Assembly (NCBI GenBank): GCA_900660155.1
Contig: CABFPE010000148.1
Coordinates: 968,269-1,032,268, forward strand
Origin: Hofstenia miamia
Taxonomy: Eukaryota; Xenacoelomorpha; Acoela; Hofsteniidae
Length of the DNA stretch: 64,000 nt
Direction of reading: 5' to 3'
Shown: in pieces, positions 1 to 12,900 of the stretch
Numbering within the stretch: position 1 is the stretch's first letter
Layout of the letters: every line of letters begins with the position of its first letter
Made by a program: the position numbers and the translations under genes
The notes under the pieces: generated by a model
Told to the model about the DNA's origin: nothing
Databases searched by the model: none
Seen by the model: the letters and a program-made list of their open reading frames with translations, nothing else

Positions 1-332
1 TCAATTGAATATTGACAAAAATATGCATAAGTATAAAGGTTCTCCTAGGGTTTTGCATCAATCATTCTAATTTTGGAAGAGTCATGCTGACATGATTAAG
101 TCAAGATCTTACACAAATATTTCATTCACTATTGACATTTGGAGATATAAATACAAAATCTTTAAAAATAATTCAAAATTCCGTTGTCATAAACAATTTA
201 GGGAATTTATTATTCTTCATGCAATTCGAGATTAATATGGCGGTCTTCGTCATGATCTCGACATAATTGATTGAAATTATGAAAGAAAATGTGAAACAAA
301 GTAAAATAACATCAGCGACATATAGGAGGCTC

Positions 333-1379
333 CAGTGGCGGATACAGAAAATTGTAGAGGGGGTTCAAATGTATGATAAAATTCTAAGTGCAAAATTGGG
401 TACTATTGCTTGTTGAAAAGCATTGAATTTTTAATTTTTAAAATTCAAAACTACGCGGGAACTTCATCATTTACTGACTCCAAAAATGCAAATTTACGAT
501 TTGTGCAACTTCTCAAGACCCAACAGAATTTTTTATAAAATTGAATTATTTCATTGTTTTTAGCCCAAAGTAGTAATATTGATAGTGGGCAAATGTGTAA
601 AATTGTATCAAATTTTTCAACAAAATAATATTTTTAGAAACAACGGCATTTTTTGTAATATTTTTTACGAAAATATTCACTGAATTAAATACACCATGTA
701 TTTCAAATTATAGGATTTCATTGTGCACTACAAATGAGAAAATTGTAGTGCATTTTTAATGATATAGGATTAAGTAAATTACAAAATATTTACGTACAAT
801 AATGAATGTGTGCCTAATCGTCAAATTTTGTTGAAGATTTTGAACAATGCAAGAAAATAAAAAATTCCATAATGCAAAAATCATGGTCAAATCAAGGAAA
901 TTTTAAATTTACAATAGCTTCTTATACAAGTGCTTCATATAAGGTTGGAGAAGGTGTATGTTGCTGAAGTCCACCTATATTATTGAATTTGAATACAAAA
1001 ATTTGATGCACCCTATTGGGTACAACAGAANNNNNNNNNNNNNNNNNNNNNCAATAATGAATGTGTGCCTAATCGTCAAATTTTGTTGAAGATTTTGAAC
1101 AATGCAAGAAAATAAAAAATTCCATAATGCAAAAATCATGGTCAAATCAAGGAAATTTTAAATTTACAATAGCTTCTTATACAAGTGCTTCATATAAGGT
1201 TGGAGAAGGTGTATGTTGCTGAAGTCCACCTATATTATTGAATTTGAATACAAAAATTTGATGCACCCTATTGGGTACAACAGAATTTGGTTTGTAATTT
1301 TTTCCACAACTAACAAATTATTCTTATTTTAGAGGGGCCCAGGCCTCCTCACCCCCCCATCCCTCTGTATCCGCCCCTG
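333..1379. mobile_element. hAT-like non-autonomous element with 8-bp TSD
   Basis: The ends are CAGTGGCGGATACAGA at 333 and the inverse of CAGGGGCGGATACAGA ending at 1379, flanked by a perfect 8-bp target duplication GGAGGCTC (325-332 and 1380-1387). An 8-bp duplication with CAG-GGCGGA termini is typical of the hAT superfamily. No transposase frame is visible inside. The interior contains the 21-N gap and a duplicated block, so the true length is about 0.8 kb. Confidence 0.85.
797..1285. repeat. 234-bp identical duplication flanking a 21-N gap
   Basis: Bases 797-1030 are repeated in the same order at 1052-1285, with only the gap 1031-1051 between them. Identity and placement suggest that two contig ends that overlap were scaffolded instead of merged, rather than a biological tandem repeat. 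Confidence 0.85.
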
Positions 1380-3615
1380 GGAGGCTCATATGACAAACAA
1401 TTAGGCCTTGAAGGCCAAATAATACAGCTTGATAAAGAATGAAGAATTGTTTTAAGTACGAGATTTGAAAATTTTTAAAGACTTTTCCATGAATGGATAA
1501 AATGTGCTTTATTTGATATATCAAATTAGAACAAATCAAAAATGGTTTATTCTAGCTACTAATACGTAAGGTCCAAACTCAAGAATGATCCTTTTTACAT
1601 AAAAAAATTGTTTTAGCATATTTCGAGAAACCATTTAAAAATTCCAAGGGTCAGATAATGTAAAAAAACTATCTCAGTTAATTTTCACTTAAATAGTACA
1701 ATGATCTTTATAATATTGTATACTTTTTTCCATTATTGCTGTGAATTCGATTATTTTTTAGTTAAACAATCAATATTTAATATAATTACATAACTATTTA
1801 TTATTATAGGTATTCTGTAAGATAAAGATTATCTGTAGTAAATGCACTTTCTTAATTAAAATATTTTTTTTACAAAAAACGTTTTAAACGTTTAAGAGAC
1901 AATGTTTCATTTGCTCTTAGACAGAACCATTTTAAGGTGCTAAAATTGTCTAAAAACGCATTGGATTATTTTAAACATCAATATCCATTTTAAAACAGAA
2001 AGCACGTTTTGTTACTTTTTCAACAGAAGGCCGGTTATGAAAGCACGAAATGGGCGAATACCAAAAAAATGAAAAAAAACACTTAAAAACCATGCTTATA
2101 ACACTATGTATTAAATATGCCAACTCTGCCTATGAACGATGAAATTTCTCGTCGAATAAAGCAACGATTCCGCGAAAAATATTTATTGGAATGAAACGCA
2201 GTTTGGACTTTCCATGTGATGTAAATGTTGAAAATTGGAAACGCCATAAAATGTTTAGAATCAGTTTGTAATCTCCACCCTCCGCTCCTATCTTAAAATA
2301 TCAACCAATCAAAAGGGATTCGCAAAATAATTTCTATTGTAAAATAAACCTCTTAAATATTGTACTAACAATTTATTAAACTACAATATGTTAACTGACT
2401 CATCAATTGAAAAGAATTTCCATTAATCGATTATCCGCCCGCATCTTTCAGAATGCAATTAGAAAGTGTTAAAGCATAAAAACAGCTAGCCCCGTCTATG
2501 CATTAAACACCAGATGAGCAAACAAAATATTGGACAATGAATATTTAAATAAAAGTTAAAACTAACAAAAGCAAAAGCTCATTACAGATCTATTAAAGTA
2601 CAGCATATCCACGATTATGCAAACACCATTATATAAATAATGCATACTTCATTTAACAGAAGTTGTCAAGGAAGCAAACACTGCACATTTATTATGTAAG
2701 ATAAGTAGCCGGCAATCGATTCTCAATGAATATCCAAGAAGGTGTCTTGTTCAAAGTTGTAGACACCTCAACATTTATGATGCCCGACTCGACCTGTAGC
2801 TCAAATAGTCTCGACCCACACACTATCCTACACCAATAGATTTACGCAGATATTTCAATTCAATTCTTCAACTCCAATTCTCGATGATTCAATACCAATT
2901 TCAACTCCAATAATAAAATCAGTTTCGACTCCAACTCCATGATATTATGATTGCCGAAATGTGAGAACAGATATTTAAACATTCATAAATATTTTTACAC
3001 TTTTTACACAATTATAAATATTTTAAATAAATCATACCCATGAACGCAATAAATTAAGCTATAATCCGCGTCGTTAATAGTGCGATAGGGCACTTATGCG
3101 GGTATAAGAAATAATTTTTCGCATGAGGTGGGATTTTAAAGTCAATTTAGAATGCCAATTTATAAATCAATTATGGCATTTTTTCTAAATTCCAAATCTA
3201 ATTCTCACACTAAGGAATTGGTCAATTCCAATTCCAGCAAAACTTTCAATTACCCATTCGTATGAAAGAATTGAAATCCCTGGTATTACACGCTAGTATT
3301 TTTAGTGTCAAAATGACATTTGCTAGATATCTAATATATTCAAAATTATACAACTGAATATATACATGCAGTAAGAGAAAATAATAACGATATGCGTTTT
3401 AAATAAATGATATTCTAGTAAAATGATTTTTTCATTTGATTTTTGATAGGTCATTGCTTGCTGATGCTGACCCGGGTCAAAGCAATTCACGTCTTTGGCT
3501 TGCAACAATATCAACTATTTTGAAATTGCAAAAATCTAAAATTTTAGTATCAATTGCTCATGTAACACTTTACCTACCATAAAACCATAAATGATTCTCA
3601 TCCTACATTCTGCAT

Positions 3616-3633
3616 TGCGTCACCGGTGACGCA
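3616..3633. other. 18-bp perfect GC-rich palindrome
   Basis: TGCGTCACCGGTGACGCA is a perfect inverted repeat in AT-rich surroundings, 87 bp downstream of a Groucho exon donor. Each half contains TGACGCA, close to an ATF/CREB-type half site. Function is unknown. Confidence 0.5.
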
Positions 3634-3719
3634 GTGTTATGCTTTCGATGAAATTCGGAGTTCATGCTACCAAAATAGGTTTGGTAGGCAGTGGTAGGTT
3701 AAATAAAATGTGAACTTAC

Positions 3720-3914
3720 TGGAAGTCGAATTAATGCCAGCCAGAGCACCTCCTTGATGCATTCTTTGTGCGAATCCCATGTGATCGAAAGTTGGTCGGT
3801 ATCCAGTAGCGGGCATGGTTGGGGAAATGTTGTTTGAAAGCATTGGCTCAACAGCTGGTGGGAATGCAGCAAACGGATGCATTGGAGTAGGGTTTGGACG
3901 ACTCAGCGGATGCA
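3720..3914 (-). CDS. gro: Groucho exon: SP linker before WD40 domain
   Basis: This is a 195-nt exon, acceptor AATTTTAG, donor GTAAGTTC; phase 1 in and phase 1 out. It encodes HPLSRPNPTPMHPFAAFPPA, then NISPTMPATGYRPTFDHMG and ends GALAGINSTS. The Pro/Met/Phe-rich composition fits the variable linker just before the PAYSFH.. segment of the WD40 propeller in relatives. That segment is not in the remaining 3.7 kb to the left, so the intron runs off the window. Confidence 0.85.
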
Positions 3915-6900
3915 CTAAAATTCACAATTCACTATCAAAAACATACAAATGAAACTTAATGCAAATGATACTTTTAACCTTTCACTGTCTAAGCCATATT
4001 TCAGAAAATACCTCACATGCTTTTTGTGTATTTTTTAACATTGTCGACTGACCCAAATATGGGGGACACGCTTATGAGTAATATGTCGCATATGTCCGTA
4101 TATGTAAATATAGACTGAAAGGGTTAAATAAGACAGTTTCTACACGTAAAAACCAGAAGCATCATACAAAATATTATAATATATTATACATGCATTCATT
4201 TTGTTATAATTTGTCAGGAAAAAAAATTAAAACAAGTTGTCACAGTCAACGCATCTGAATATTGAGAATAATAACCTCGTATGAATGACGAAACTGATAG
4301 GAATCGAAGGAAGTCCTTCTGAAATGGCTTCCTATAACTGTGCAAGTATTCACCATCCGTAAAATGTGTGTCAATTGTGATTCTGTAAATAATTGCTGTT
4401 TCATTATTCACTTCGTAGTTTGAGAATACTCAAGATCAAGAGTTGAAATTTTGAATGCAATAACACTGATAATCAATAAAATTTTGATACAAAGAGATAC
4501 CACTTGAAATTGATGAACACATCGAGAGTTTACTGCCAAAAGTGGATATATCAATAAACCAATTTTAAGAAAACAGCATCCTTGTGTTCTTTGGTCACAA
4601 GAATTAAATGATTCAATTAACTGAAAATCATATTTTCCATACGTGTACATGTACCCAAGACCTATTCACGCATTGTCTAAAATCTAACGGACGCGACTCC
4701 GACGAGCATGATGACGAATGCGAGGATTTTACATGTACTGTAGACCACATACACAAGCCATGTACAAACTCAGTCTCGCAGATCCTTTACCCCTCTAAGG
4801 AACTCGGTCAACTTAATTCTAATTCGTTAAGCAACATTAGACAAAATTGACTAAATTCGATCACATGAGCTAGCGGAATAGATTTGGCTGAAATGTTCAC
4901 CTCGGCTAAGGTCATAAAGTCAGCCATATCTATATTTAGCTCTATTGAGAGAGCGACATATATACTTACTCTTTCTTTCCTTCTCATAAGGCAAAATGAT
5001 AAACATTTTGGCACATGCAAAGTACTTTTGATTTCACTGCAAAACTAAACTCAATTTTTGAAAATGTGATGTATTCCCTTTTGGCAGTAAGCTCGGTAAT
5101 GATTAAGATTATTTTATAAACGATTGGTGAATTTTGCTGAAGAATGATGTACATAGGTTATGATATACTGAATGGGTGTTTAAACTGAAGTCCATGATGT
5201 AATCATATTCCAGTTTTCTAAGCTATGCTTTAGAAAAGTAGTTCATGATTCGACAGTCCTTTAAAAGTTCAAAAAATTTATTATTTTTAGTTTAGAACTA
5301 AGATCGATTTATTATATAAGTAAACTTGACGACTTTTGATTTTCAATATTAAATATTAACGTGTTGCAATTAAGAAAGCACAAGAAAAATGGACTAAATT
5401 GAAAAAATGGGCTTAAACAACATTAAATGTTAAGTAGGTTAGGTAATTAAGAAAACATGTTTAAAATACATTGCTATTTACAAAAATTGAAATGTGGGGG
5501 AAATGTTTTATATTGAAGAGACCAGAAAACTACTAAATTCTATGAATAATTATGGTGGGTTTCACAGTTTTTAAGCATTGAGAAATGATAGGTAGTGATT
5601 GTAGAGTCAATGTCGCCACCGTGTTGATGTGTTTTATTCACAAGTGAACAAAATCAGTGCATGAGATAAAGCGCGCTGGTGAATAGAGACGGTACTGAAT
5701 GCTTTGTGGAGAGAGCATTTAAATGTCTTCAATAAATGACGAGAATATTTTAGTACTTCATTTCCAGAGAACAGCGACAAAAGAATGCAAAATAATTGCT
5801 TTTAACAAAATAATATGCTGGCCTAAAATACCCACTTGGCTGTAAAAGGTGCAAAGAGAAAGAGCGCGCGAAATTATGCCATTAATATTGTGGAAAGAAG
5901 AATTTGAACAATCACTTATTAATGGGCGTTATTGCTTTTAAGTATTTTTCTTAATTACAATTTCCGTAACAACTATTAAGGAGAAATGAATTAAATTGAG
6001 AAAAGCGCGGCAATAAAGCAATTTAAAGCCCACAACAAACGAAATCTCTTTCTTATTATCCATGGTAGGGGAAATCACAATCCATAATCTCATGAACACT
6101 GTTCTTCTTTAACGGTTTCATTAAAAACGCGCGTGGGAAACATAAAAAAGTCATATACGATAACATCTTTATAAACTACATTTATTGATCAGGTTAAGTC
6201 ATAGATTACACCACCATTGGTAGATAGAACTTCATATTGTGAAATGAAATCATAGAAAACGGTGCCTTTTTCATTTAAATAAACAACTATTATTTGTTTA
6301 ATATTTAAAGGATATTCCGGATGCCTATATTTGGATAAGCACTCGAGCTAAAATAGTATATGCTGTCAAAGGAAATGATAAACTCATCTCACAAAGATCC
6401 CATCATTGTAAGTCAAAAGTTAAATGACGTGGCATTGTCTTCATTCAGTTCTCTTCACAAAAAATTGGTTATTTTTCAGCTCTATATTTTGCCATATATA
6501 AATTCTCTGCACTAACTGCGCGAATGCAGAATAATGTTCCTGTTGAACTGTCCGCATGTTCAATTTCATTCTAAGACGAGGAAACCACTCTCAAAATTAA
6601 GTTAGAGATTCATTTGCTTGTGGATTTTGAATTTTTATTGACTGATAGTTGCATCACTCCAAAATAAAAGCTTCACAGAAAAATTTTATATTGGACAAGA
6701 CATATTACACTGACTATATTGGCTAAATTTTACTTCAATGTCAGTAACTGCATTATGAATAAAAATCTGAATTTTTATAGGAAAATTAGTTCAAAGCGAG
6801 CAATCGTTATTACATAGTTGCAACTAGATAAAAACTTTACAATCGAAATCCGATCCCCATCCGAAGTTGGGAAAATTAAACCCGACAGGAGTCCAGTAGG

Positions 6901-9900
6901 TCTTCAAATTCTACTGTTGACGTCCCGGATCCCCATTTTGTAATACAAAATGAAATAAATGGAATAGAATTTTTACGTTAGAGAAATGTAAGTCACTGTT
7001 ACTATAAAGCATTTGCATTGTAAATGTAAATGGTTTAAAAATCGATTTTAAATATCTATATCCAGTGGCGGATTTAAGGGGGGGGGTACAATGGGACTGC
7101 AGTCCTCCCAATGAGGAAGCAAAACAGAGGTTAATTCGTGCAACCTTAGTAAAGCGTTGGAAAATTCTAAATTAGTGACAAATTTTTATTTTTAATTTGC
7201 AAATTATTTGGAAATTTTTCAAATAACTTGCAAGTTTCCCTAAAATTTACAAAAACTTGTAAGGATTCGGTAAATATTTGTCAAACTTTCCAATTTGTTT
7301 CAAGTAATCTTATACATTCTTAAGAATATATCAAACATATTCCAATATTACGCATTTCATCTAACATCCCCGAGCTTTGGTATTTAAAAAATTATAAAAG
7401 CAGTCGAAAGAACTGCTTCCACAGTATACATAAATGTGTGCAGTTAGTAAATAGAATGAATACTGTTTCAGTGCAGATGTTAATTATGACACATTTTTAT
7501 TAAAGAGTGTGGGCACGGGGAGGGCTTGTCTCCACTTTTCTCAAAAAATTTAAAAAGCTTCCTCACTTTTTGTAAAAATAACTGAATAGGTACTTATGAG
7601 AGTTAAATTAAAATCCTAGAAAAACTATAGATTCCTACATGTGAGCTATTTTAATCCCCCAGATGCTTGTTGCTGACCACATCCCTGTTTTTGTTGAAGT
7701 CAGCATAATTTGGATATTTCTCAAATACTATATCATACATAATCAAAGTGCTAGATGAAAGTGGCTCTTTGTGTGTATTACAAATGCCATAAACTGGATC
7801 CATTTCAAACTGTTACGTACATTAATTACATAAGATTTCAGATGATCTGCTACACCTCAACGGCAATCAAACATCGTCCAAGTGCCAGGGCATGGGTTGC
7901 CTTAGTCATCATTGTTGCTAAGATGAACACGGACAAGTATATCAGCATTCTGAATGAAAAACTCAATTTGTTTTCAAAAATTACAAATTTTTTAATTCAA
8001 ATCCTGAAAATTGGTGATCTAAGAGGGCACTTCTGAAGTCCCTTCCCATCTGCTAATTTTTTCTTTAATATGTTAAATTTCAAAGGATGTTCAAAATCTA
8101 TTGACAATATTGATTTTTATATATGTCTAAAATTTTAGGATTTTTGTAACAAATTTTTAAGAATTTCTAAAATTTTGAATGCTATTTTGCATTAATTTTT
8201 CAGATTTTGTTTTTACTCATTTCATATAAGAATCTAGAAATAGCAGGGATTCATTACCTCCTTCCTTTTAGTAGTTTGTTTTACATGGTAAGAGTTTCAA
8301 GCCTAAACCTACAAAAATGCAACTTTTTACATAAAATTTTTATAATCAGCTAAGATCATTCAATTCTCAATTACTGATTTGCCAAGAATCACGTGTTTAA
8401 ATATTATTGATAGGACATCCCCATCTCTAGACCTCTTTTTCTTTGCCCGAAAAATTTGAAATTGTATATACTAAATGTTATAGAAAAAATAAATTCTAAA
8501 GATTGACCAACAGCCAACACAAATTAAAAGTAATTCAGTAAAATTTACAGTCTATGTATTAATGTCTTCTTCTCTCACCAGATTTCACAGAACCATAATG
8601 GTGATATAGTCAATGGAGTCCTGAAGAAATTGTTCAATTACTGGTCCTGATACCAGAACCACTCGAAAGGTGGCGGTCCTGGGGAACAAAAAACATGAGA
8701 TAGGATTGATACGAAACCGGGATTAACATTTCAATTTCAATTGAGACTGGGACCAATTTGATTTAATATTTGCGAGTATATTTAACTGCTAAGCTAAAAT
8801 ATATCTGTAATCTCTCCATTCAATATTCTGTTTTGTTGTATAATGCATAGTTTTAGCAAATTAAATTTTACTATGGGGCCATAAATAGATATATCTATAT
8901 ATAAATATAAATTAAAACGCAATATTTGAAAGTCTGAGCTAGAACATCAAGAATTTTCAATTGTTATCATAGCATGAATTTTCAATTGTTATCATAGCAT
9001 GTAGAAAAATGTATAAAGATTCAAAATTTAATCAAATCTAGAATGAAAAATATTTTGGAACCCCTGTCTATAAAATTTGGTTTAATGCTTATACAGGGTG
9101 TCCAGTTTAATGCTTATACAGGGTGTCCATTAAATATTTGCCAAAATAAAAGGCTGATAAATCGTATCTACATTATTCAATGGATGTAATTACGCTATGG
9201 GCTTGTCGCTAATTTGTGGGGATTCGATTTTTTGTTCAAATGCTTCACCTTTCATTTCGATTTTCAAATTAATTATTTAAAAATCGTTCAGAATCAGTTT
9301 GCATTTAATTTAAAATGGATCTTGAACTTTCCGATAAAATTTTGCTTTTGGAATGTTATATTATTGGTGGAAAGTCAATAGATGCCATCGATGCGGAAGT
9401 TGCAGAAATCTCTCAAGATTATTTTCGAGCATGCATATTGGCCGTGCCGGAGCGATGCCGAAAGTGTCTGGAGAAAAAAGGACAAAGATTCGAGAGTGAT
9501 CTTTGGAGCTGTGTCATTGACTCTTATGTGCTTTTTACAGTGTATATTTTTGTGTTTTACCTCCTACTCTTTGTTTTTTTAGATCGATGAATAAGAGTGC
9601 AGAGAATAAAAGAGAGAAACTTTTCAAAATCTTTTGGAATTGCTTTTCAATAATTCTGATCGAGTACTCTTTTTGAGTGATCTTCTCAATTGCTACTGTA
9701 ATGATTACTCTATTTATTGTTTTGCCTACACAAAAATAAAATGTGTGTAATTTAGCGAAAGTTAATGATACTTTTTCGTATCCACAACATTACATTTGAT
9801 TGAATAATTGGATAACCAATTGGATGCATATTTGATTGAATAGTGAATAAACAAAATCAGATAGAAATTGAAATTAGGGTAAATTAGATGTCCATTTCCC

Positions 9901-12900
9901 AAGTTTTCTCCGTAAATCAAACTAAAAATGAAGCATGTAATATAAGCAAAAATCCAAATCCCCACACATAATAAGCAAGATAAGAACGTTACCATACTCA
10001 TAAAACCATTTTCCTATGAATTATTAGCTTTTAATTTTGGCAAGTATTTAATGGACACCCTGTACTTTATTTAAGCTTTTGCTCTTGTCATAATTCATTC
10101 GTTTAGAGGGCTTCTTACTGATCTTTAATGCATAAAGTACATGTGTTAAGTGTTTAACATGTACAAAATAATTCACAATTGTTGAAAAATACGTTAAAGA
10201 TAATTGAGATTGTTTCAAAATTGGTTTAACATTTGCTTAAAAGCATTTCCAAACAAGAATAAAGCCTATTGAAATTCAGATGAAAGATATGCCCATTTCA
10301 GAAATCACCAGGCGGGTAACAATATAAATAACTCGAAATAACACAAATATTAGTGAAAAGTACTTTGGTAATTGAAAATAGTTTTGTTAAATATTAAAAA
10401 ATGAATGGTCACAGATTTGAAAGAATTTTCAATGATTCTTGGATTTGTGCTTCAACAAAAAATAGCAAAAATATTCGGAATAGATTACGATACTAAAATA
10501 TTACAAAGCATAGTTTCACCAAAAACAACCAAGGCCCGCAAGAGTTCGAGAATCCCATGTGTGTTCATAATGTAACCTGTCATCCCAACCTGAGCAAAAA
10601 ATTATACGTGCACTCAAAGTATAAACTCAAAAAGTTGTGAGGACCAGTAAGACGATGGCATGAGAGCAAATAATGAATTTCTAAGTTAAAGAGTATTTAA
10701 GTAGCCAAGATATTTACAAATTGAATAGATTGTACACCGAAAACTTGTTTGCAAATATTTACCAATCAAAGCATCACACTTTACGGAAATGGCAATATTT
10801 AATTATAACATGTCACATAAACTAGCGAAAATTAAACAACGACTAATAACGGAAATTTTGTTTGTTTATGTTCTTCAAAGTGCAATGAGATAACACCCGA
10901 ATAGTTTGACAAGCAAATACATTAATGTTTACCCGCAAATATCCGTATTTGACCTGGCTGTGTAAACAGTGGCAGATAAGGTGGCAAAATCAATGTCCAG
11001 CGGGAAAATGAACATTTGCAACACTCCATTGCACAATGGGGGTAGCAGGTTTAAAAACGAAACATCTCACACATGCTCAAAAACTTAACGAGCGCAACTG
11101 ACATGAAAATGTTCAAAATGGAATGTTGATGTAAACAAAATATAGCTGATTTAGGAAAATGTTTCCACATGTTTATAAATATATATTTATTAGAGCGGAA
11201 CAGTCAACGCAGAAGTTGATGGTTATGCGGTTAATACTATGCATTTGATGAAATGCCGTGCATAGCATTCATAATTTTGTAAATGAACTTTAAAAATGGA
11301 AACGTTCGATTTTTGCGAGCAAACAACATTTAAATGTATAAAAATCAATAACGGCTTTCGCGCTGCACGTTTTGCAAATTGGAACTTCAAGTCATGCTAA
11401 GGAAATTAGAGCCACTTAAACTAGAGGGTGCATTGGGTACTCGGATGGGTTCGCGTATCAAATTGCTAACAGGTCGGGTTCGGGAACAAAGCTTAGATTG
11501 ACTGATGAAAAAGATGCAACTGTTATCTAATAATCTATTTGAGAAAGACCTAAGACGTTAAGTAAGGCCACTTAATGGCTATGTTTACCCAACCAGAAAA
11601 GGATGGAAAATGTGTGTATGCGAATCAAAATCTACGTTTCGGGTTGGGTTCGAGATTTGAATATTCTGATCGGGTAGGTTCATGCTAAGCTGAATTGTCA
11701 CTCTCTAACTTAAACTTAGTGTTTTAAGATCACCTAAATTAAGCAAACCATAATCTGTTTACACAGTGGTACTGAAATTTATGGTAATTCTATAATACGT
11801 AATACCTAATAGATTGTGTTTGCCAGGATTTTACTTAAGTTTTTGAAATTTTGCACCAGAACAAAGTTTTTCTTATAAATTTGAATATCAAATAAATTTT
11901 TGTATAAATTAATGTTTGTACCAAAACCTTGTCAGGGCCCATTAATTTTTATCTTAAATTGATTTTTTAAGTATTCATTGAGTAATGGGATTTCTTAAAC
12001 TGAATATACTGGTATTTCAAAAATTTCTCAATGAATTTGTATAAATACTAAATTTTTCGCTAAAGTTAATGTTTCGTTTTATTTTCATAGGAAAGATATT
12101 AAAGAAAAATATTATTTTTGAAATTGAACAGGTACATGAAACCAACAATTCCGTTGACAATAGAATTTACAAGAAAAACCATTATCCTGATTAAAAGATT
12201 CCTCCGTTTATTTGAATAACTTTCCAAAAATAATATGCAATATTTTTTGAAACTAATTATAGAAAATATTATGAACAAGATGAAGAATAAAAAATTACAA
12301 ATTCCAGTAGTTTGAGGAAGACCAGTTGTTGCCTTTGGGAGCATTCCAGGTGGACGGGGAGAAAGTTTTCCATTTGCATTCGGAGAGAATCTATCATTAA
12401 TCTTTTCCTAAGAGTAAAATTTCAGGACTGTCAAAGATGAAACAACTTACTTCTTTAATGGACTTGATACCTGGAGGTGATCCAGCACCCGATGCAATAC
12501 TATTGGGTCTACTTCCATTGGCAGCTTCTTCCTTTTTGATTTTCTTAGAGTCACTAAGCCCGTTCTCCAAAGGACTTCTCAATCCCGGGGAACCAGCAAC
12601 ATCAACAACAAGGTCTTTATCATCTTCTTCGTTATCAGAATCCTATTAAATACCACTGATGAGAATGACCACAGAACTTTTCAAAAGCAAAACGAAATTA
12701 TTAGAAAACAAATTAGATATTGTATTAGTCCAAAACTTACTTAAATCCGATCTAAGTAACAATTACTGCATTTGATCTCGGAAACCGGTACCTTTTAAAT
12801 CAATTTTTAACAAATAATAGAAATTGTAGTACCAGTAAAACAAATTTCTTACCTGAAATGATCTACTGTCCTCATCTGCCTTTCGTTTTTTAGATTCTGA

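Larger units (their letters stand above)
1..3719. other. Groucho intron, running off the left edge
   Basis: AT-rich sequence downstream of the donor at 3719. Apart from the hAT-like element at 333-1379 and the palindrome at 3616-3633, no exon, RNA gene or conserved domain was seen. WD40-type coding sequence was searched for by eye on the minus strand and not found. Confidence 0.6.
3915..12298. other. 8.4-kb Groucho intron
   Basis: This intron joins the exons at 12299-12407 and 3720-3914 (phase 1). It holds the TTAA-ended element at 3974, a possible Tc1 fragment near 7.8-8.0 kb, two 25-bp tandem duplications, the mariner-like element 9119-10062 and the hAT-like element 11422-11707. From 4.2 to 7.0 kb nothing else was recognised. 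Confidence 0.7.

Noticed and set aside
1-3700. Search for Groucho WD40 exons
   Set aside because: No minus-strand segment encoding the conserved propeller start or VPFPPD-type sequence was seen; they must lie outside the window.
7063-7100. CAGTGGCGGATTTAAGGGGG resembling the hAT terminus at 333
   Set aside because: Likely a solo or truncated end, but no partner end or duplication could be found, so it is not listed as an element.
9762-10001. 79-codon minus-strand hydrophobic open frame
   Set aside because: It lies inside the mariner-like element opposite to the transposase remnant and has only AT-driven hydrophobic composition.
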